Assembly (NCBI RefSeq): GCF_014229095.1 | Contig: NZ_JAARZC010000003.1 | Location: 186,001 to 250,000 of the forward strand | DNA from: Listeria cossartiae subsp. cayugensis | GTDB taxonomy: Bacteria; Bacillota; Bacilli; Lactobacillales; Listeriaceae | Direction of reading: 5' to 3' | DNA length: 64,000 bases | Shown: piece after piece, positions 39,634 through 49,700 of the stretch | Layout of the letters: each line of letters opens with the position of its first letter | How positions within the stretch are numbered: the first letter of the stretch is position 1 | Program-made: the position numbers and the translations under genes | Notes under the pieces: generated by a model | Database searches by the model: none | What the model was told of the DNA's origin: nothing | The model's input: the letters and a program-made list of their open reading frames with translations, nothing else

Positions 39634-40443
39634 ATGAAAATACATAAACTTACTTGGGTGCTACTAATAGGGCTATTACTGCTCTCATCATGTTCCGCGA
39701 AGCAACCAGATGTATATTTATCCGCACAATCCGCCACTGTTTTTTCAGTCGAAAATGGCAAAATGTTATATGAAAAAAACGCCGATAAAGTCATGCCAAT
39801 CGCAAGTTTAACTAAATTAATGACAGCTTTTTTAGTTCTCGAGGCTGTGGATAACAAAAAATTATCTTGGGATGAGCAACTTGATCTCGTTCGGCTCAAT
39901 GATCCCTCCGCAGTTTCACTTTACGCTATTACGAAAAAAAGAACATGGTCGGTCAGGGATTTATATAGCGCAATGCTCGTCATGTCCGCGAATGATGCTG
40001 CTGAGACGTTAGGTGACCGTTTGGACGGAGCGAATTTCCCTCAAAAAATGAATAATGCGGCGAAAAAAATGGGATTGTCTAATAAAACCAAATTTGTCAG
40101 CGCTAGCGGGCTTGATGTTGACGGGAAAATGGCTGTTTCAACTACAAAAGATTTATTTTTGCTATCATCTAAATTAATTTCCACTCATTCTGAAGTGCTT
40201 AAAACAACTGCCAAATCCAGCATCATAACCGAAGAAGGCGCCAAACTCGAATCAACTAACGACTTGATTGGTGCCATACAAGGGCTAGACGGGTTAAAAA
40301 CTGGATTTACAGATGAAGCTGGCTATTGCTTTATCGGAACTGCTGAGCGCAACGGAAAGCGTGTTATTTCGATTGTTTTAAATGCGGATACTGCGGAGAA
40401 ACGGTTTAAAGATACGGAGAAGCTGATGAAAGTTGGATTTTAG
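39634..40443 (+). CDS. Lipoprotein D-alanyl-D-alanine carboxypeptidase
   Basis: 270 residues from ATG 39634 (AGGAGGAG upstream; the frame opens at 39580). A signal peptide ends in LLLLSSC, a lipobox, so the protein is lipid-anchored outside the membrane. Peptidase S11/PBP5 motifs: SLTK, SAND and KTGFT. It trims the terminal D-Ala of peptidoglycan stems. At 270 residues it lacks the C-terminal beta domain and membrane helix of classical PBP5, the lipid anchor replacing the latter. Confidence 0.9.
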   Translation: MKIHKLTWVLLIGLLLLSSCSAKQPDVYLSAQSATVFSVENGKMLYEKNADKVMPIASLTKLMTAFLVLEAVDNKKLSWDEQLDLVRLNDPSAVSLYAITKKRTWSVRDLYSAMLVMSANDAAETLGDRLDGANFPQKMNNAAKKMGLSNKTKFVSASGLDVDGKMAVSTTKDLFLLSSKLISTHSEVLKTTAKSSIITEEGAKLESTNDLIGAIQGLDGLKTGFTDEAGYCFIGTAERNGKRVISIVLNADTAEKRFKDTEKLMKVGF

Positions 40444-40450
40444 CCATAAT

Positions 40451-40485
40451 AAAAAGGGATTTGCTAAAAAGCAATATCCCTTTTT
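40451..40485. terminator. Bidirectional terminator
   Basis: 15-bp stem with one bulge (40451-40465 with 40470-40485) between the convergent carboxypeptidase and TetR genes. Confidence 0.85.
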
Positions 40486-40486
40486 G

Positions 40487-41014
40487 TCACTTAACCAACT
40501 GCCAAACACGCTCAAATAACTCCTCTTGCCCCTCTTGCTCCCAACGATTTGCAAAATAAGGATTGTGAAAATAAACAAACGCCGTTATAATCGCGGCGCC
40601 TTGTTCCTTCCGCCCACTAACTGTCTCTGCTTTTTGCGCTAAATGCTCTAAATGATTCTTCACCAATGCCTCATTTTGCTCAATATAATCCGTATAAAGC
40701 AAAAACATCTTCCGGTCAGTTGCATATAGCTTTCTCTTCGTCCCAGCCAAGAGCCAGAGCCAATCGTGAAGCGCCTCATCTGGTGATTGCCCAGCGTCCG
40801 GCATCCACGCAAAAATTTCTCGTGAAGTTTCATCCAGCCAACGCAATGCTAGTTTTTGAAATAAATCTTCCTTGTTTCGATAATGCTTATAAAGCGCCGC
40901 ATGTGTGACGTTCAAATTCCCCGCAATATCATAAAGAGTCGTTTTCTCCATCCCTTTTTCATAAATAATTTTCTCTGCCATATCCAAAATAATTTCTTGT
41001 GATAAACGCGCCAT
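40487..41014 (-). CDS. TetR family transcriptional regulator
   Basis: 175 residues. N-terminal TetR HTH: ILDMAEKIIYEKGMEKTTLY then DIAGNLNVTHAALYKHYRNK. The rest is helical and ligand-binding. Divergent from an SDR gene across an intergenic region with two GTTAC/GTAAC inverted repeats, so it most likely represses that gene and itself. Confidence 0.9.
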   Translation of the reverse strand: MARLSQEIILDMAEKIIYEKGMEKTTLYDIAGNLNVTHAALYKHYRNKEDLFQKLALRWLDETSREIFAWMPDAGQSPDEALHDWLWLLAGTKRKLYATDRKMFLLYTDYIEQNEALVKNHLEHLAQKAETVSGRKEQGAAIITAFVYFHNPYFANRWEQEGQEELFERVWQLVK

Positions 41015-41068
41015 TCCAAGCCCTCCATTCCGCTCATTCTTTGCTTTTAATTATACATGAATTTAAAA

Positions 41069-41146
41069 AAGTTACAAATCCTTGACAAAGTAACCAAAAG
41101 GAGTATACTTCCAACTATAAAGTTACTTAAAATAAAAAAAGTAACT
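41069..41146 (+). promoter_or_regulatory. SDR promoter with two TetR-type operators
   Basis: Promoter TTGACA (41082-41087), 16 bases, TATACT (41104-41109). One inverted repeat AGTTAC...GTAAC spans 41070-41094 over the -35. A second, AGTTACTT...AAGTAACT (41121-41128 and 41139-41146), lies in the early transcript. Confidence 0.7.
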
Positions 41147-41174
41147 ATTTTGTAATTAAAGGAGCGAATAGAGC

Positions 41175-41906
41175 ATGACAAATAAACGTGTTGCATTTAT
41201 TTTAGGGGGTTCTGGCGGTATTGGTAAGGCCGTGGTTGAAAAATTAGTCGCGCAAAATTTTGCGGTAGCTATCCATTATGCTGGAAATAAGGCGAAAGCG
41301 GAAGCGCTGGTCGAAACAATTGTAACAGCTGGTGGAGAAGCGATTAGCGTTGGTGGCGACGTTGCGGATGAGGTGCAAATGATTAGCGCATTTGACTTAA
41401 CCGAAGCGCATTTTGGTGGCGTGGATGTTGTCGTCAATACAGCGGGCATTATGAAATTAAGTCCGATTGCCACTTTAGATATGGACGAGTTTGACCTTAT
41501 TCAGCGAACTAATGTCCGTGGAACTTTTATCGTTTCCAAGCAGGCTGCCCTTAGAGTGCGAACAGGTGGCGCGATTATTAATTTCTCCACTTCGGTAACC
41601 AGAACCAATTTTCCGGCGTATGGGGCTTATGTGGCTAGCAAGGCTGCGGTTGAGTCGCTCACTTTAATCCTCGCGCGCGAACTTCGTGGCAAAGATATTA
41701 CCGTCAATGCAGTCGCACCCGGCCCAACTGCCACCCCGTTATTCTTAACTGGAAAAGATGAACAAACCATTGAAAATCTAGCAAAAGCAACACCACTCGA
41801 ACGCCTCGGACAGCCGGATGATATCGCTGAAACCGTAGCCTTTTTGGCCGGACCTGCACGCTGGGTCAATGGGCAAATCATCTTTACAAATGGCGGATTA
41901 GCTTAA
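41175..41906 (+). CDS. Short-chain dehydrogenase/reductase
   Basis: 243 residues. Classical SDR: cofactor loop GGSGGIGKAV, NTAGIM (NNAG-equivalent), catalytic Ser in INFSTS and YGAYVASK with the Tyr-x3-Lys pair, ending in the FTNGGLA typical of FabG-like enzymes. Substrate unknown. Controlled by the divergent TetR gene. AAAGGAG is ten bases from ATG 41175. Confidence 0.9.
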   Translation: MTNKRVAFILGGSGGIGKAVVEKLVAQNFAVAIHYAGNKAKAEALVETIVTAGGEAISVGGDVADEVQMISAFDLTEAHFGGVDVVVNTAGIMKLSPIATLDMDEFDLIQRTNVRGTFIVSKQAALRVRTGGAIINFSTSVTRTNFPAYGAYVASKAAVESLTLILARELRGKDITVNAVAPGPTATPLFLTGKDEQTIENLAKATPLERLGQPDDIAETVAFLAGPARWVNGQIIFTNGGLA

Positions 41907-41909
41907 TGA

Positions 41910-41949
41910 AAAAGGAGGAAAACAAAGCCAATCTTGTTTTCCTCCTTTT
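41910..41949. terminator. Bidirectional terminator
   Basis: Perfect 16-bp stem (41910-41925 with 41934-41949) between the convergent SDR and MFS genes. Confidence 0.93.
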
Positions 41950-41952
41950 ATT

Positions 41953-43158
41953 TTATTCACTGATTACGGAACGTTTTTTAATCGCTAAAACAATAATTCC
42001 TGACATTAATAAAGTCAGCGCCAAGAATAGAAAGGCAGACTGGTAGGAGTTAGTAGCTTTTACCAAGTCTCCAATAATCATCGGTGCGAAAAAGCCACCT
42101 AAAACCCCGCCCGAGTTAATAGCTGCGTATTTTGTCGCAATGTGGCTCTGTTTGAACAACTTGTGCGGCAGCCCCATCAGCGTTGTAAAGGCCATAATGA
42201 GGAAAACATTACATAAGCACAAGCAAATAATCGAAAGCGTCAACTGGTCAAATAAGTACACGCCATACACCGTAAACGCCCCAAGTACGCAAAACGTGAA
42301 AATGACCATTGGCTCTTTTCCTTTGAAGAAACGACTAATAAAATAGCCACCAACAACACCCGCGATTAAAATACAAAGTCCCGCTAAAGAACTAATATAA
42401 CTCACTTGGCTAATAGAAATCCCGCGTACCTCACTCAAATAAGAAGCAAGCCAACTTGTTAAACCGTAGTTCGCCGCATTGATAAATAGCGCCGATAACA
42501 ACAGAATCCATAGTTGTTTGTCTTTTAAAAGTTCCGAAAAAGGTACTTTGATTTTTTCTTTTTGAGCGCTTAAATCTACTTTTGGCGCTTTTGGTACTAC
42601 TAGTAAAATCAAAAATCCAATCAAAATTACTGCAAGACCAATCCAATAATATGTATTGCGCCAACCTACTGATAGTAACAGTTGTGCGATTAAAAGCGGG
42701 CCAATAAAGGCCGCAAAACCAGAGGAAGCAAGCATTGCCGATTGCGCAAAACCACGCTTATTTAACGGTATATGCAGAGAAATATAGTTGCTGACAGATG
42801 GTGGATAACCCGCATGCCCGAACGCCCCGGACAAGAAACGAATAACAACCAAAAACAGCAAGGAATAGCCAAAACCAAAAATAATAAGGAACAGCCCAAC
42901 GATAATAATGGATATCGCAAGGACAGGTCGCGCGCCAATCCGATTATTTAAGTACCCCATTGGAATTTGAAAAAGTGTGTATCCTAGAAAGAAAGCACTT
43001 AAAATCAAACCCTTTTGACTTGGATCAAATCCTAAATCCTGAGAAACAGTTACAAGCGAAATTCCGATAGTATATTTATCTACGTATACACTGGTATAAC
43101 CTATAAATAGAACGAGTAATACCATTAGCGAATGCCTTTCTCCTTTTACCTGATTCAT
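41953..43158 (-). CDS. MFS transporter, anion:cation symporter type
   Basis: 401 residues, twelve membrane helices. GYTSVYVDKYTIGISLVTVS and GYTLFQIPMGYLNNRIGARP resemble the ACS family (organic anions, sugar acids). AGAGGAGTG precedes ATG 43158. A terminator separates it from the M20/MFS operon upstream, so it has its own promoter. Confidence 0.85.
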   Translation of the reverse strand: MNQVKGERHSLMVLLVLFIGYTSVYVDKYTIGISLVTVSQDLGFDPSQKGLILSAFFLGYTLFQIPMGYLNNRIGARPVLAISIIIVGLFLIIFGFGYSLLFLVVIRFLSGAFGHAGYPPSVSNYISLHIPLNKRGFAQSAMLASSGFAAFIGPLLIAQLLLSVGWRNTYYWIGLAVILIGFLILLVVPKAPKVDLSAQKEKIKVPFSELLKDKQLWILLLSALFINAANYGLTSWLASYLSEVRGISISQVSYISSLAGLCILIAGVVGGYFISRFFKGKEPMVIFTFCVLGAFTVYGVYLFDQLTLSIICLCLCNVFLIMAFTTLMGLPHKLFKQSHIATKYAAINSGGVLGGFFAPMIIGDLVKATNSYQSAFLFLALTLLMSGIIVLAIKKRSVISE

Positions 43159-43192
43159 TTGAATTCACTCCTCTTTAAATCCCGCTACTAAC

Positions 43193-43235
43193 AAAAGAGC
43201 ATAGCCAGATTCTTAAAGTCTGACTATGCTCTTTT
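43193..43235 (-). terminator. Terminator of the M20-MFS-M20 operon
   Basis: 12-bp outer stem (43193-43204 with 43224-43235) extended by CAGA/TCTG inside, with A/T flanks. Confidence 0.85.
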
Positions 43236-43243
43236 CAAAGCTA

Positions 43244-44434
43244 TTATCCATTTAATTTATAATAATCTAACACAACGTCTGCAACTGATTTAGCCGCAAC
43301 TAACAACGCATCTTCATCAATGTCGAATTTCGGATGATGATTAAAATATGCATGTGAGACATTTTTTGGCTTTGCACCAATGTAGAAGAAAACGCCCGGG
43401 ATTTTTTGTAGATAATATGCAAAATCTTCTGACCCTGAAAGCATATCATATTCAGAGATTTCTGTTAAGTACTCCCCAAGACCTTTTTGCAAACTACCAA
43501 TAACTTGTTCCGTTACAGCTGGATCATTATAAAGTGGCGGATAATCATTTGTATACGTTAATTCCACGCTTACGCCAAACATCGCCTCAATACCAGCAAC
43601 AATTCGGTGGATTTCCGCGTCCATTTTATCTCGATTTTCAGTATTCATATAACGAACGTCGCCTTCTAACTCCACAGCATCCTTAATTACATTAAAGCTA
43701 CCTTTTCCGTCAAAAGAACCAATTGTTATAACACCCGTATCAAATGGATTCAAGCGTCTGCTCACAACCGTTTGGATAGCTGTCACAAAATAAGCACCCG
43801 CAACAATCGCGTCATTCGCCATATGCGGAGACGAACCATGCCCACCAACACCTTGAATTTTTAATTTAAAATAGGTGCGTCCAGCCATCGCGTAGCCACT
43901 ATGATAATATACTTGACCACTTTCACCGAATGGAAATACATGAATCCCAAAAATTTGGTCCACATCGTCCAAAATACCGGACTCGACAACGCTTTTCGCT
44001 CCGCCGGGTGGTGCTTCTTCGGCATGTTGATGCACAATTTTAATCGTTCCAGGAATATTTTCTTTCAGCTGGATTAAGCAATCTGCCAACACAAGTAAAT
44101 AAGCCGTATGTCCATCATGACCACAAGCGTGCATTACGCCAGGATTTTTGGACTTAAATGGTAAATCGGTTTCTTCTTCAATCGGAAGTGCATCGAAATC
44201 GGCGCGCAAAGCAATAGTTTTTCCGGGTTTGCCACCTTTAATCGTTACAACTACCGCATGGCCATTACCTACTTCCGTTGCAATTTCTACATCTTTTCCT
44301 TTGTAAAAATCTTGAATGAATTTTGCTGTTTCTGCTTCATGAAACGATAATTCAGGATGTTCGTGCAAATGACGTCTAATCTGAGTGATTTCATCTTTTC
44401 GTTCCTCAAGCATGTTCATTAACTTGGTACGCAT
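43244..44434 (-). CDS. M20 family amidohydrolase (copy 2)
   Basis: 396 residues. M20D metallo-amidohydrolase: IRRHLHEHPELSFHE, the metal-binding CGHDGHTAY, HQHAEEAPPGGA, and GHGSSPH in the dimerisation domain. Relatives remove acyl or amino-acid groups from N-acyl amino acids. Closely similar to the copy at 45850-47037; the two flank an MFS gene in one operon. Confidence 0.9.
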   Translation of the reverse strand: MRTKLMNMLEERKDEITQIRRHLHEHPELSFHEAETAKFIQDFYKGKDVEIATEVGNGHAVVVTIKGGKPGKTIALRADFDALPIEEETDLPFKSKNPGVMHACGHDGHTAYLLVLADCLIQLKENIPGTIKIVHQHAEEAPPGGAKSVVESGILDDVDQIFGIHVFPFGESGQVYYHSGYAMAGRTYFKLKIQGVGGHGSSPHMANDAIVAGAYFVTAIQTVVSRRLNPFDTGVITIGSFDGKGSFNVIKDAVELEGDVRYMNTENRDKMDAEIHRIVAGIEAMFGVSVELTYTNDYPPLYNDPAVTEQVIGSLQKGLGEYLTEISEYDMLSGSEDFAYYLQKIPGVFFYIGAKPKNVSHAYFNHHPKFDIDEDALLVAAKSVADVVLDYYKLNG

Positions 44435-44449
44435 GATAAATACAGCCTC

Positions 44450-45850
44450 CTATTCTTTTGCCGCTTTTAATTCGAGTGCTTTTTTCGCAGACGGTGTTGT
44501 TACCGCAACAGCAATAAGTGACACTACACAAAAACCAACATTTGTTAAAAGTCCAACCATTGCAGCTAAATCAATATTTCCGGAAAGTGCAATCACTCCA
44601 TAAATTGTAGCGGAAATCGCCACGCCGAATGAGCCACCTAGCGAACTTGCCATTTTGTAAATCCCAGAAGCTACTCCGACTTTATCTTCCGGTGCATTGG
44701 AAATCGCTGTATCTGTTGAAGGTGTTGCATACATGCCAAGTCCGATACCGAATAAAGCAAAACCGATAAACACAAGTACTGTATAAAGTGTTCCCGGAAC
44801 AAATGTTAGTGCCATTAATGCAATACCAACTGCTGTAATTCCAGAACCTAGAATCATTGGTTTACGCGCACCAACACGTTGCAGAATTTTTTCACCAATA
44901 CGAATCATTCCAAGTACACAAACTAGATAACCGATAGAAAGTAAACCTGATTGGAATGCCGTAAAACCACGACCAATTTGCACATAAGTGTTTGCAACAA
45001 CAAGTGTTCCAGCTGCGGCGTTTAACAAGAAGTTAGAAAGTGTTGCGCCTGTATAAGCTTTATTTTTAAACAACGAGAAATCAATAAATCCATTGGCTTG
45101 TCGTAGTTCCACTCGGAAAAATAGTCCCGCGGAAATTAGGAAAACAACGAGCATAGCGATTGTAATTGGGCTTGTCCAACCAAATGTAGCCCCACGAGTA
45201 ATGATAAGGTTTAAGCAAACCATTGCGATAACGAAAAGAACAAGTCCAACTGAGTCAAATTTTGCTTTCGTATTTTGAACGACTTTACTTTCTGGAGTAC
45301 CTTTAATTAATAGCATTCCAAGTAGTGCGAATACGATGGAAATAATGAAAATCCAGCGCCAACCCATGTAAGTTGCGATAGCTCCACCTGCAAATGAACA
45401 AATACCAGATCCGCCCCATGAGCCGATTGACCAGTAACTAAGCGCTCTTTGTCTGTCCGCACCTTCGAAATAAGCTTTCATTAATGCAAGAGTTGCCGGC
45501 ATAATACAAGCAGCTGAAAGCCCTTGAATAATACGACCGATAATAAGTAACGTTGCACCTTGAGTCACAACAAGTAGTAGCGAACCTATAATGCTAAGAA
45601 TAAGTCCAATATAAGTTAATTTTACACGACCAAATTTGTCAGCCATTCCGCCCGCTACAACAATAAAAATACCTGAAAATAGTGCGGTTAAGCTGATTGC
45701 GATACTAAGTAAATCTGAGGAAATCCCAAGATCTGATTGTACCGCTGGGATGATATTTACCATTGATTGAGCAAAAAGCCAAAACGTGATAACTCCAAAA
45801 ACAATCCCAACAATAAGTTTATTTGTGCCTTTATAAGCAGTTGATGTCAT
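44450..45850 (-). CDS. MFS transporter between the two M20 genes
   Basis: 466 residues, about fourteen membrane helices, DHA2 (EmrB/QacA) type: GGMADKFGRVKLTYIG (motif A) and a LGMYATPSTDTAISN-type late motif. Its ATG overlaps the preceding M20 stop (TAATG), and the next M20 starts 15 bases after its stop, so all three are translated together. It probably moves the substrate or product of the hydrolases. Confidence 0.88.
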   Translation of the reverse strand: MTSTAYKGTNKLIVGIVFGVITFWLFAQSMVNIIPAVQSDLGISSDLLSIAISLTALFSGIFIVVAGGMADKFGRVKLTYIGLILSIIGSLLLVVTQGATLLIIGRIIQGLSAACIMPATLALMKAYFEGADRQRALSYWSIGSWGGSGICSFAGGAIATYMGWRWIFIISIVFALLGMLLIKGTPESKVVQNTKAKFDSVGLVLFVIAMVCLNLIITRGATFGWTSPITIAMLVVFLISAGLFFRVELRQANGFIDFSLFKNKAYTGATLSNFLLNAAAGTLVVANTYVQIGRGFTAFQSGLLSIGYLVCVLGMIRIGEKILQRVGARKPMILGSGITAVGIALMALTFVPGTLYTVLVFIGFALFGIGLGMYATPSTDTAISNAPEDKVGVASGIYKMASSLGGSFGVAISATIYGVIALSGNIDLAAMVGLLTNVGFCVVSLIAVAVTTPSAKKALELKAAKE

Positions 45851-47037
45851 TAGTTATTCTCTCCTTTTAAGTAATCTACAACACAAGCTCCCATTGCTTT
45901 TGATGCAATTAATAACGAATCTTCATTAATATCGAATTTTGGATGATGATGCGGGTAAAAATGACCATCCGCCGGCATCGCGCCAACATAGAAAAATGAG
46001 CTCGGACGTTCTTTTGCATAATAAGCAAAGTCTTCCGATGGCGGTTGCGGCTCACAGCGTATAACATCCGTAATTTCTGGAATATCCGCCCCTTTAATTG
46101 ATTTAACAACAAACTCTGTCAAAGCTTCGTCATTATTTAAAACCGGATAATCATTTTTGTAATCCAGTTCACAAGTAACGCCAAACATCGTTTCAATCCC
46201 GTTAACGATACGCGTAATTTCTTTTTGAATAATATTGCGCGCCTCTTCGGACATTGAGCGAACATCACCTTCAAGTTCCACAGCATCCTTAATTACATTA
46301 AAACTACCTTTTCCGTCAAAAGAACCAATCGTAATCGAACCAACATCAAACGGATTCAAACGGCGGCTAATAACGGTTTGAACAGCGACAACGAATTCAC
46401 TAGCTGCCACAATTGCGTCATTTGCCAAATGTGGGGAAGATCCGTGCCCACCTTGACCTTGAACTTTAAGTTTGAAATAAGAACGACCAGTTTGAATCGC
46501 GCCTTCGCGGTAGAAAACCTCGCCTGTTTTCATCGTAGACATAACATGAATTCCAAGTACATTATCCACGCCATCTAATGCGCCATCGTTAATCATTTGA
46601 ATCGCGCCACCAGGAGGAGTTTCTTCTGCATGTTGATGTAAAATAACAATTTTCCCAGTTAATTCTTGTTTCATTTCGATAAGCGTTTCACCTAAAATAA
46701 GCATGTAAGCTGTATGACCATCGTGACCACAAGCGTGCATTACACCAGGGTTTTTAGAGGCAAAAGTTAACCCAGTTTCTTCGTGAATAGGAAGTGCATC
46801 AAAGTCGGCGCGAATAGCAAGCGTCTTACCCGGCTTGCCTGTGTCAATCGTTACAACAACACCATTTCCCCCAACATGCGTCCGCACATCGCAGTCCATA
46901 TCTTTGTAAAAATCTGCCACATATTTCGCTGTATTTTCCTCTTGAAAAGAAAGTTCAGGGTGCTCATGTAAGTAACGACGAATTTCTATCATACGATCTC
47001 GTTTTTCGTCTAGTTTTTGAAACAACTTCTCTTTCAT
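45850..47037 (-). CDS. M20 family amidohydrolase (copy 1)
   Basis: 395 residues from ATG 47037 (GGAGG at eight bases; the frame opens at 47079). Same motifs as copy 2: IRRYLHEHPELSFQE, CGHDGHTAYML, HQHAEETPPGGA, GHGSSPH. First gene of the M20-MFS-M20 operon. The two copies share most residues in the first 120 positions, indicating tandem duplication. Confidence 0.9.
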   Translation of the reverse strand: MKEKLFQKLDEKRDRMIEIRRYLHEHPELSFQEENTAKYVADFYKDMDCDVRTHVGGNGVVVTIDTGKPGKTLAIRADFDALPIHEETGLTFASKNPGVMHACGHDGHTAYMLILGETLIEMKQELTGKIVILHQHAEETPPGGAIQMINDGALDGVDNVLGIHVMSTMKTGEVFYREGAIQTGRSYFKLKVQGQGGHGSSPHLANDAIVAASEFVVAVQTVISRRLNPFDVGSITIGSFDGKGSFNVIKDAVELEGDVRSMSEEARNIIQKEITRIVNGIETMFGVTCELDYKNDYPVLNNDEALTEFVVKSIKGADIPEITDVIRCEPQPPSEDFAYYAKERPSSFFYVGAMPADGHFYPHHHPKFDINEDSLLIASKAMGACVVDYLKGENN

Positions 47038-47217
47038 TCTCCAAACCTCCATTTTTAATACTTCTGCTGGCCAGAACATCCGTATTTTTAACTACACCTT
47101 TATTATAAAAAAATTTATCCTAAAAGAAGTTTGCTTTTTTGCTTAGTTTTAGCTTGAAATTTTCTTCTTTTCTAAACGGCACCGGCCAATGTCAAAAATT
47201 CGGTGTTGAAGGTATAA

Positions 47218-47248
47218 AAAAAGCTCAACTGTTGTAGTTGAACTTTTT
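47218..47248. terminator. Terminator of the AraC-type gene
   Basis: 12 pairs with one mismatch (47218-47230 with 47236-47248), A/T flanks. The AraC gene stop codon is in its right arm. Confidence 0.8.
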
Positions 47249-49589
47249 AAATCGAACTTCTAAACTCATAAAAATGAATCGCATTAATATCTAAATAAGC
47301 ATAAAATGACCAATCTTCCGTAATCGACTCATCCGTCACCGTAAGCGTCGGCTGTGAAACCTCCACAATATAATCCAAAATTTCTTGATCCATCCCATAC
47401 TTACTATTCAACTGCCAATACTTCGAGTAAAGCGCCCCATTATCACGGTCAAACTGCCACTTGCGCACCTGATAATCACCAGCCTCAAGCCCCGTAAGTC
47501 GAATATGCATTTCTTTTTGCTCTTCTTTAATGAACCGTTCCTCCACCGAATAACGCGGATTAATCGTCGCACAGTTCATCAAAATCAACTGATATCCGTC
47601 GACATGCTTCGTCATAATAAAGTCCGGACCTTCCGCGACAACAACACCTTTAAGCCTTCTCAAAAACTTCACCGCATAAAACGCCGGCCTTTTTCCGTTA
47701 AAGAAGTGAAACATTTCAATCCCGTCAAGGCTAATATTTAACTTACTATCATCACCCTCATGCAGCTCCGTATTAATCCAAAAGCCTAACGCATCCACTT
47801 CCGGCACCAAATCTAACATCGTTTTCAAAACAAGCGCACCCCGGAAAAATGTCCCGTTCGTGTACCTAGTATTCCCCGATAGCGTATTCCAATTCACCAA
47901 CATCAACGGTTTATTAATATGATGATGCTTCAAGAAAGCCTTCAATTTCAACGTTTTCGACAAACAATGATCCTCTGAAACTAAAAACGACTGCGTATCC
48001 TCTTTCGAAAAATCTACCGCTTCATTTTGATTTGCATTAAAGGCGACAAAATCAATCTTGTCCGCTTCTTCTAAAAACCACATGTGGCACTCTGGCACCG
48101 CATCTTTTGACAACGAAAACGGGACAAAATTTCCGACTTGGATAGCAGGAAAACGCGATTTTATAATTTGATATAGTTTCAAATAGAGTTTTCTTAACTC
48201 CTCTTTATCAGCATATGTATTTTTCGGCTCAAAAAACATAAAATGCCATTTAGAAACAAATTCCCGCCCAAAAACTTGAATACAATGCCTTAAAAAGTGA
48301 TCCAACCGCTCAAAAACAGCTTCTTCATCGCCTAATATATCTTGATACTCCAACCGAATAAACAACTGTAAATTCTGCTGTTTTAAAAAAGTGAGCGCTA
48401 AATCCGCATTAGCATATGGCGAAGACGTTGGCACTAACTCATCCGTTTCCGTTTCGGGCAAGAACGTCGAACCTCTAAACAAATGACGAATACCAATATA
48501 ATTTATCCCAATTTCATCACGCGTCGTAATAATCTGCTTTTGCACGTTATGCTTCAATACTTCTTTAAGCTCACCAATCGTCAAAATGTTCATATTCTTA
48601 CTAAGAGAGCGCGCCGCTTTTTCCGTAATATCAATCTTCTTTTTCTCAAAAGGCGCTTTATTTAATTCCTTACCAAGCTCCACATCGTAATAAAGTCCCG
48701 CTAACTTCACTAAAATCTCCGGCGATGGCGCAATATGTTCGATACTAGCGCCCATTTGCGACGCCCGATTTTCTATTAACAAATTCGTTTCCGAATGATG
48801 TTCCATACGATATTCGCTAGGCGTTAACTCAAAATGAAACTTGAACACTTCCGAAAAATGTTTTTGACTCGAAAAGCCATTTTTCAGCGCTATTTCCGTA
48901 ATAGTTTCCGCCGAGTGAAGCAAATCTTGAATCGCATGCTTCAGCCGAACTTCCGTCAAATACTGCAAAAAGCCTAACCCCGTCGTCTTTTTAAAATAAC
49001 GCGACAAATACGCCTCACTCAAAAACTCTTTTTGGGCAAACTCCCGCAGAGACAAGGCTTCATCAAACCGCTCTTCCACTTCCCGAATAATACGCGAAAT
49101 CCGTTTATCATTAACTTCTTTCCGTGCCGAAGACGGAATTCCTCTTTTCAAAAAGCGCGTAAGCAAAAGTAAAATTTGGAATAATGCCGATTGCGCCTCT
49201 AATTTATTCGCGCGTTTTTTAGTCGCCGAGGCAATCAAAAGCTCACTAATCGACTTTCGTAAAGACCCAACAACCCGCTCGCGCCCCGGATCACTCTCCT
49301 TCGAGAAAAATTTAAACGAATGCTGGAAATAATCCTCATAATAATGCGCAAAAAATGTATCTGAAATAGTTAAATCAATAATTAAATTAGCTTCATTTCC
49401 TTCAATTGTATAAAAAGTGTTGCGATCAAGAACTAAAATATCGCCTTCCTGCAAATAAAATTTCTGCTCTGAAAGCTTAATCGTTATCTGTCCAGAAATA
49501 GCAAATACCAACTTTGTTCCAAGTGAAATTTCCGAAGTCAGCTGCTTTATATGTTGAATCCCAATCGTATAATCTTTCAAATGTGGCAC
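47247..49589 (-). CDS. AraC family regulator fused to a GH39-like domain
   Basis: 780 residues from GTG 49589 (AAGGAG at eight bases; GTG 49598 is too close to it). Domains in order: cupin-like sensor (1-90), AraC HTH pair (about 170-265; LSREFAQKEFLS-type helix and AETITEIALKNGFSSQKHFSE), then ~480 residues resembling a GH39 beta-xylosidase barrel and C-terminal beta domain. The barrel may sense a sugar or be catalytic. Divergent from the AbiF-like gene; no sugar operon is adjacent. Confidence 0.8.
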   Translation of the reverse strand: MPHLKDYTIGIQHIKQLTSEISLGTKLVFAISGQITIKLSEQKFYLQEGDILVLDRNTFYTIEGNEANLIIDLTISDTFFAHYYEDYFQHSFKFFSKESDPGRERVVGSLRKSISELLIASATKKRANKLEAQSALFQILLLLTRFLKRGIPSSARKEVNDKRISRIIREVEERFDEALSLREFAQKEFLSEAYLSRYFKKTTGLGFLQYLTEVRLKHAIQDLLHSAETITEIALKNGFSSQKHFSEVFKFHFELTPSEYRMEHHSETNLLIENRASQMGASIEHIAPSPEILVKLAGLYYDVELGKELNKAPFEKKKIDITEKAARSLSKNMNILTIGELKEVLKHNVQKQIITTRDEIGINYIGIRHLFRGSTFLPETETDELVPTSSPYANADLALTFLKQQNLQLFIRLEYQDILGDEEAVFERLDHFLRHCIQVFGREFVSKWHFMFFEPKNTYADKEELRKLYLKLYQIIKSRFPAIQVGNFVPFSLSKDAVPECHMWFLEEADKIDFVAFNANQNEAVDFSKEDTQSFLVSEDHCLSKTLKLKAFLKHHHINKPLMLVNWNTLSGNTRYTNGTFFRGALVLKTMLDLVPEVDALGFWINTELHEGDDSKLNISLDGIEMFHFFNGKRPAFYAVKFLRRLKGVVVAEGPDFIMTKHVDGYQLILMNCATINPRYSVEERFIKEEQKEMHIRLTGLEAGDYQVRKWQFDRDNGALYSKYWQLNSKYGMDQEILDYIVEVSQPTLTVTDESITEDWSFYAYLDINAIHFYEFRSSI

Positions 49590-49700
49590 GTGATTCACTC
49601 CTTCGTTTAACTTAATCGGACACTTTTATATTATCATAGACGTGAAGATTAAGCGCTAGTGTTTTTGGTTGGGGTTTATAAAAACAGATTATGCTTTTCC

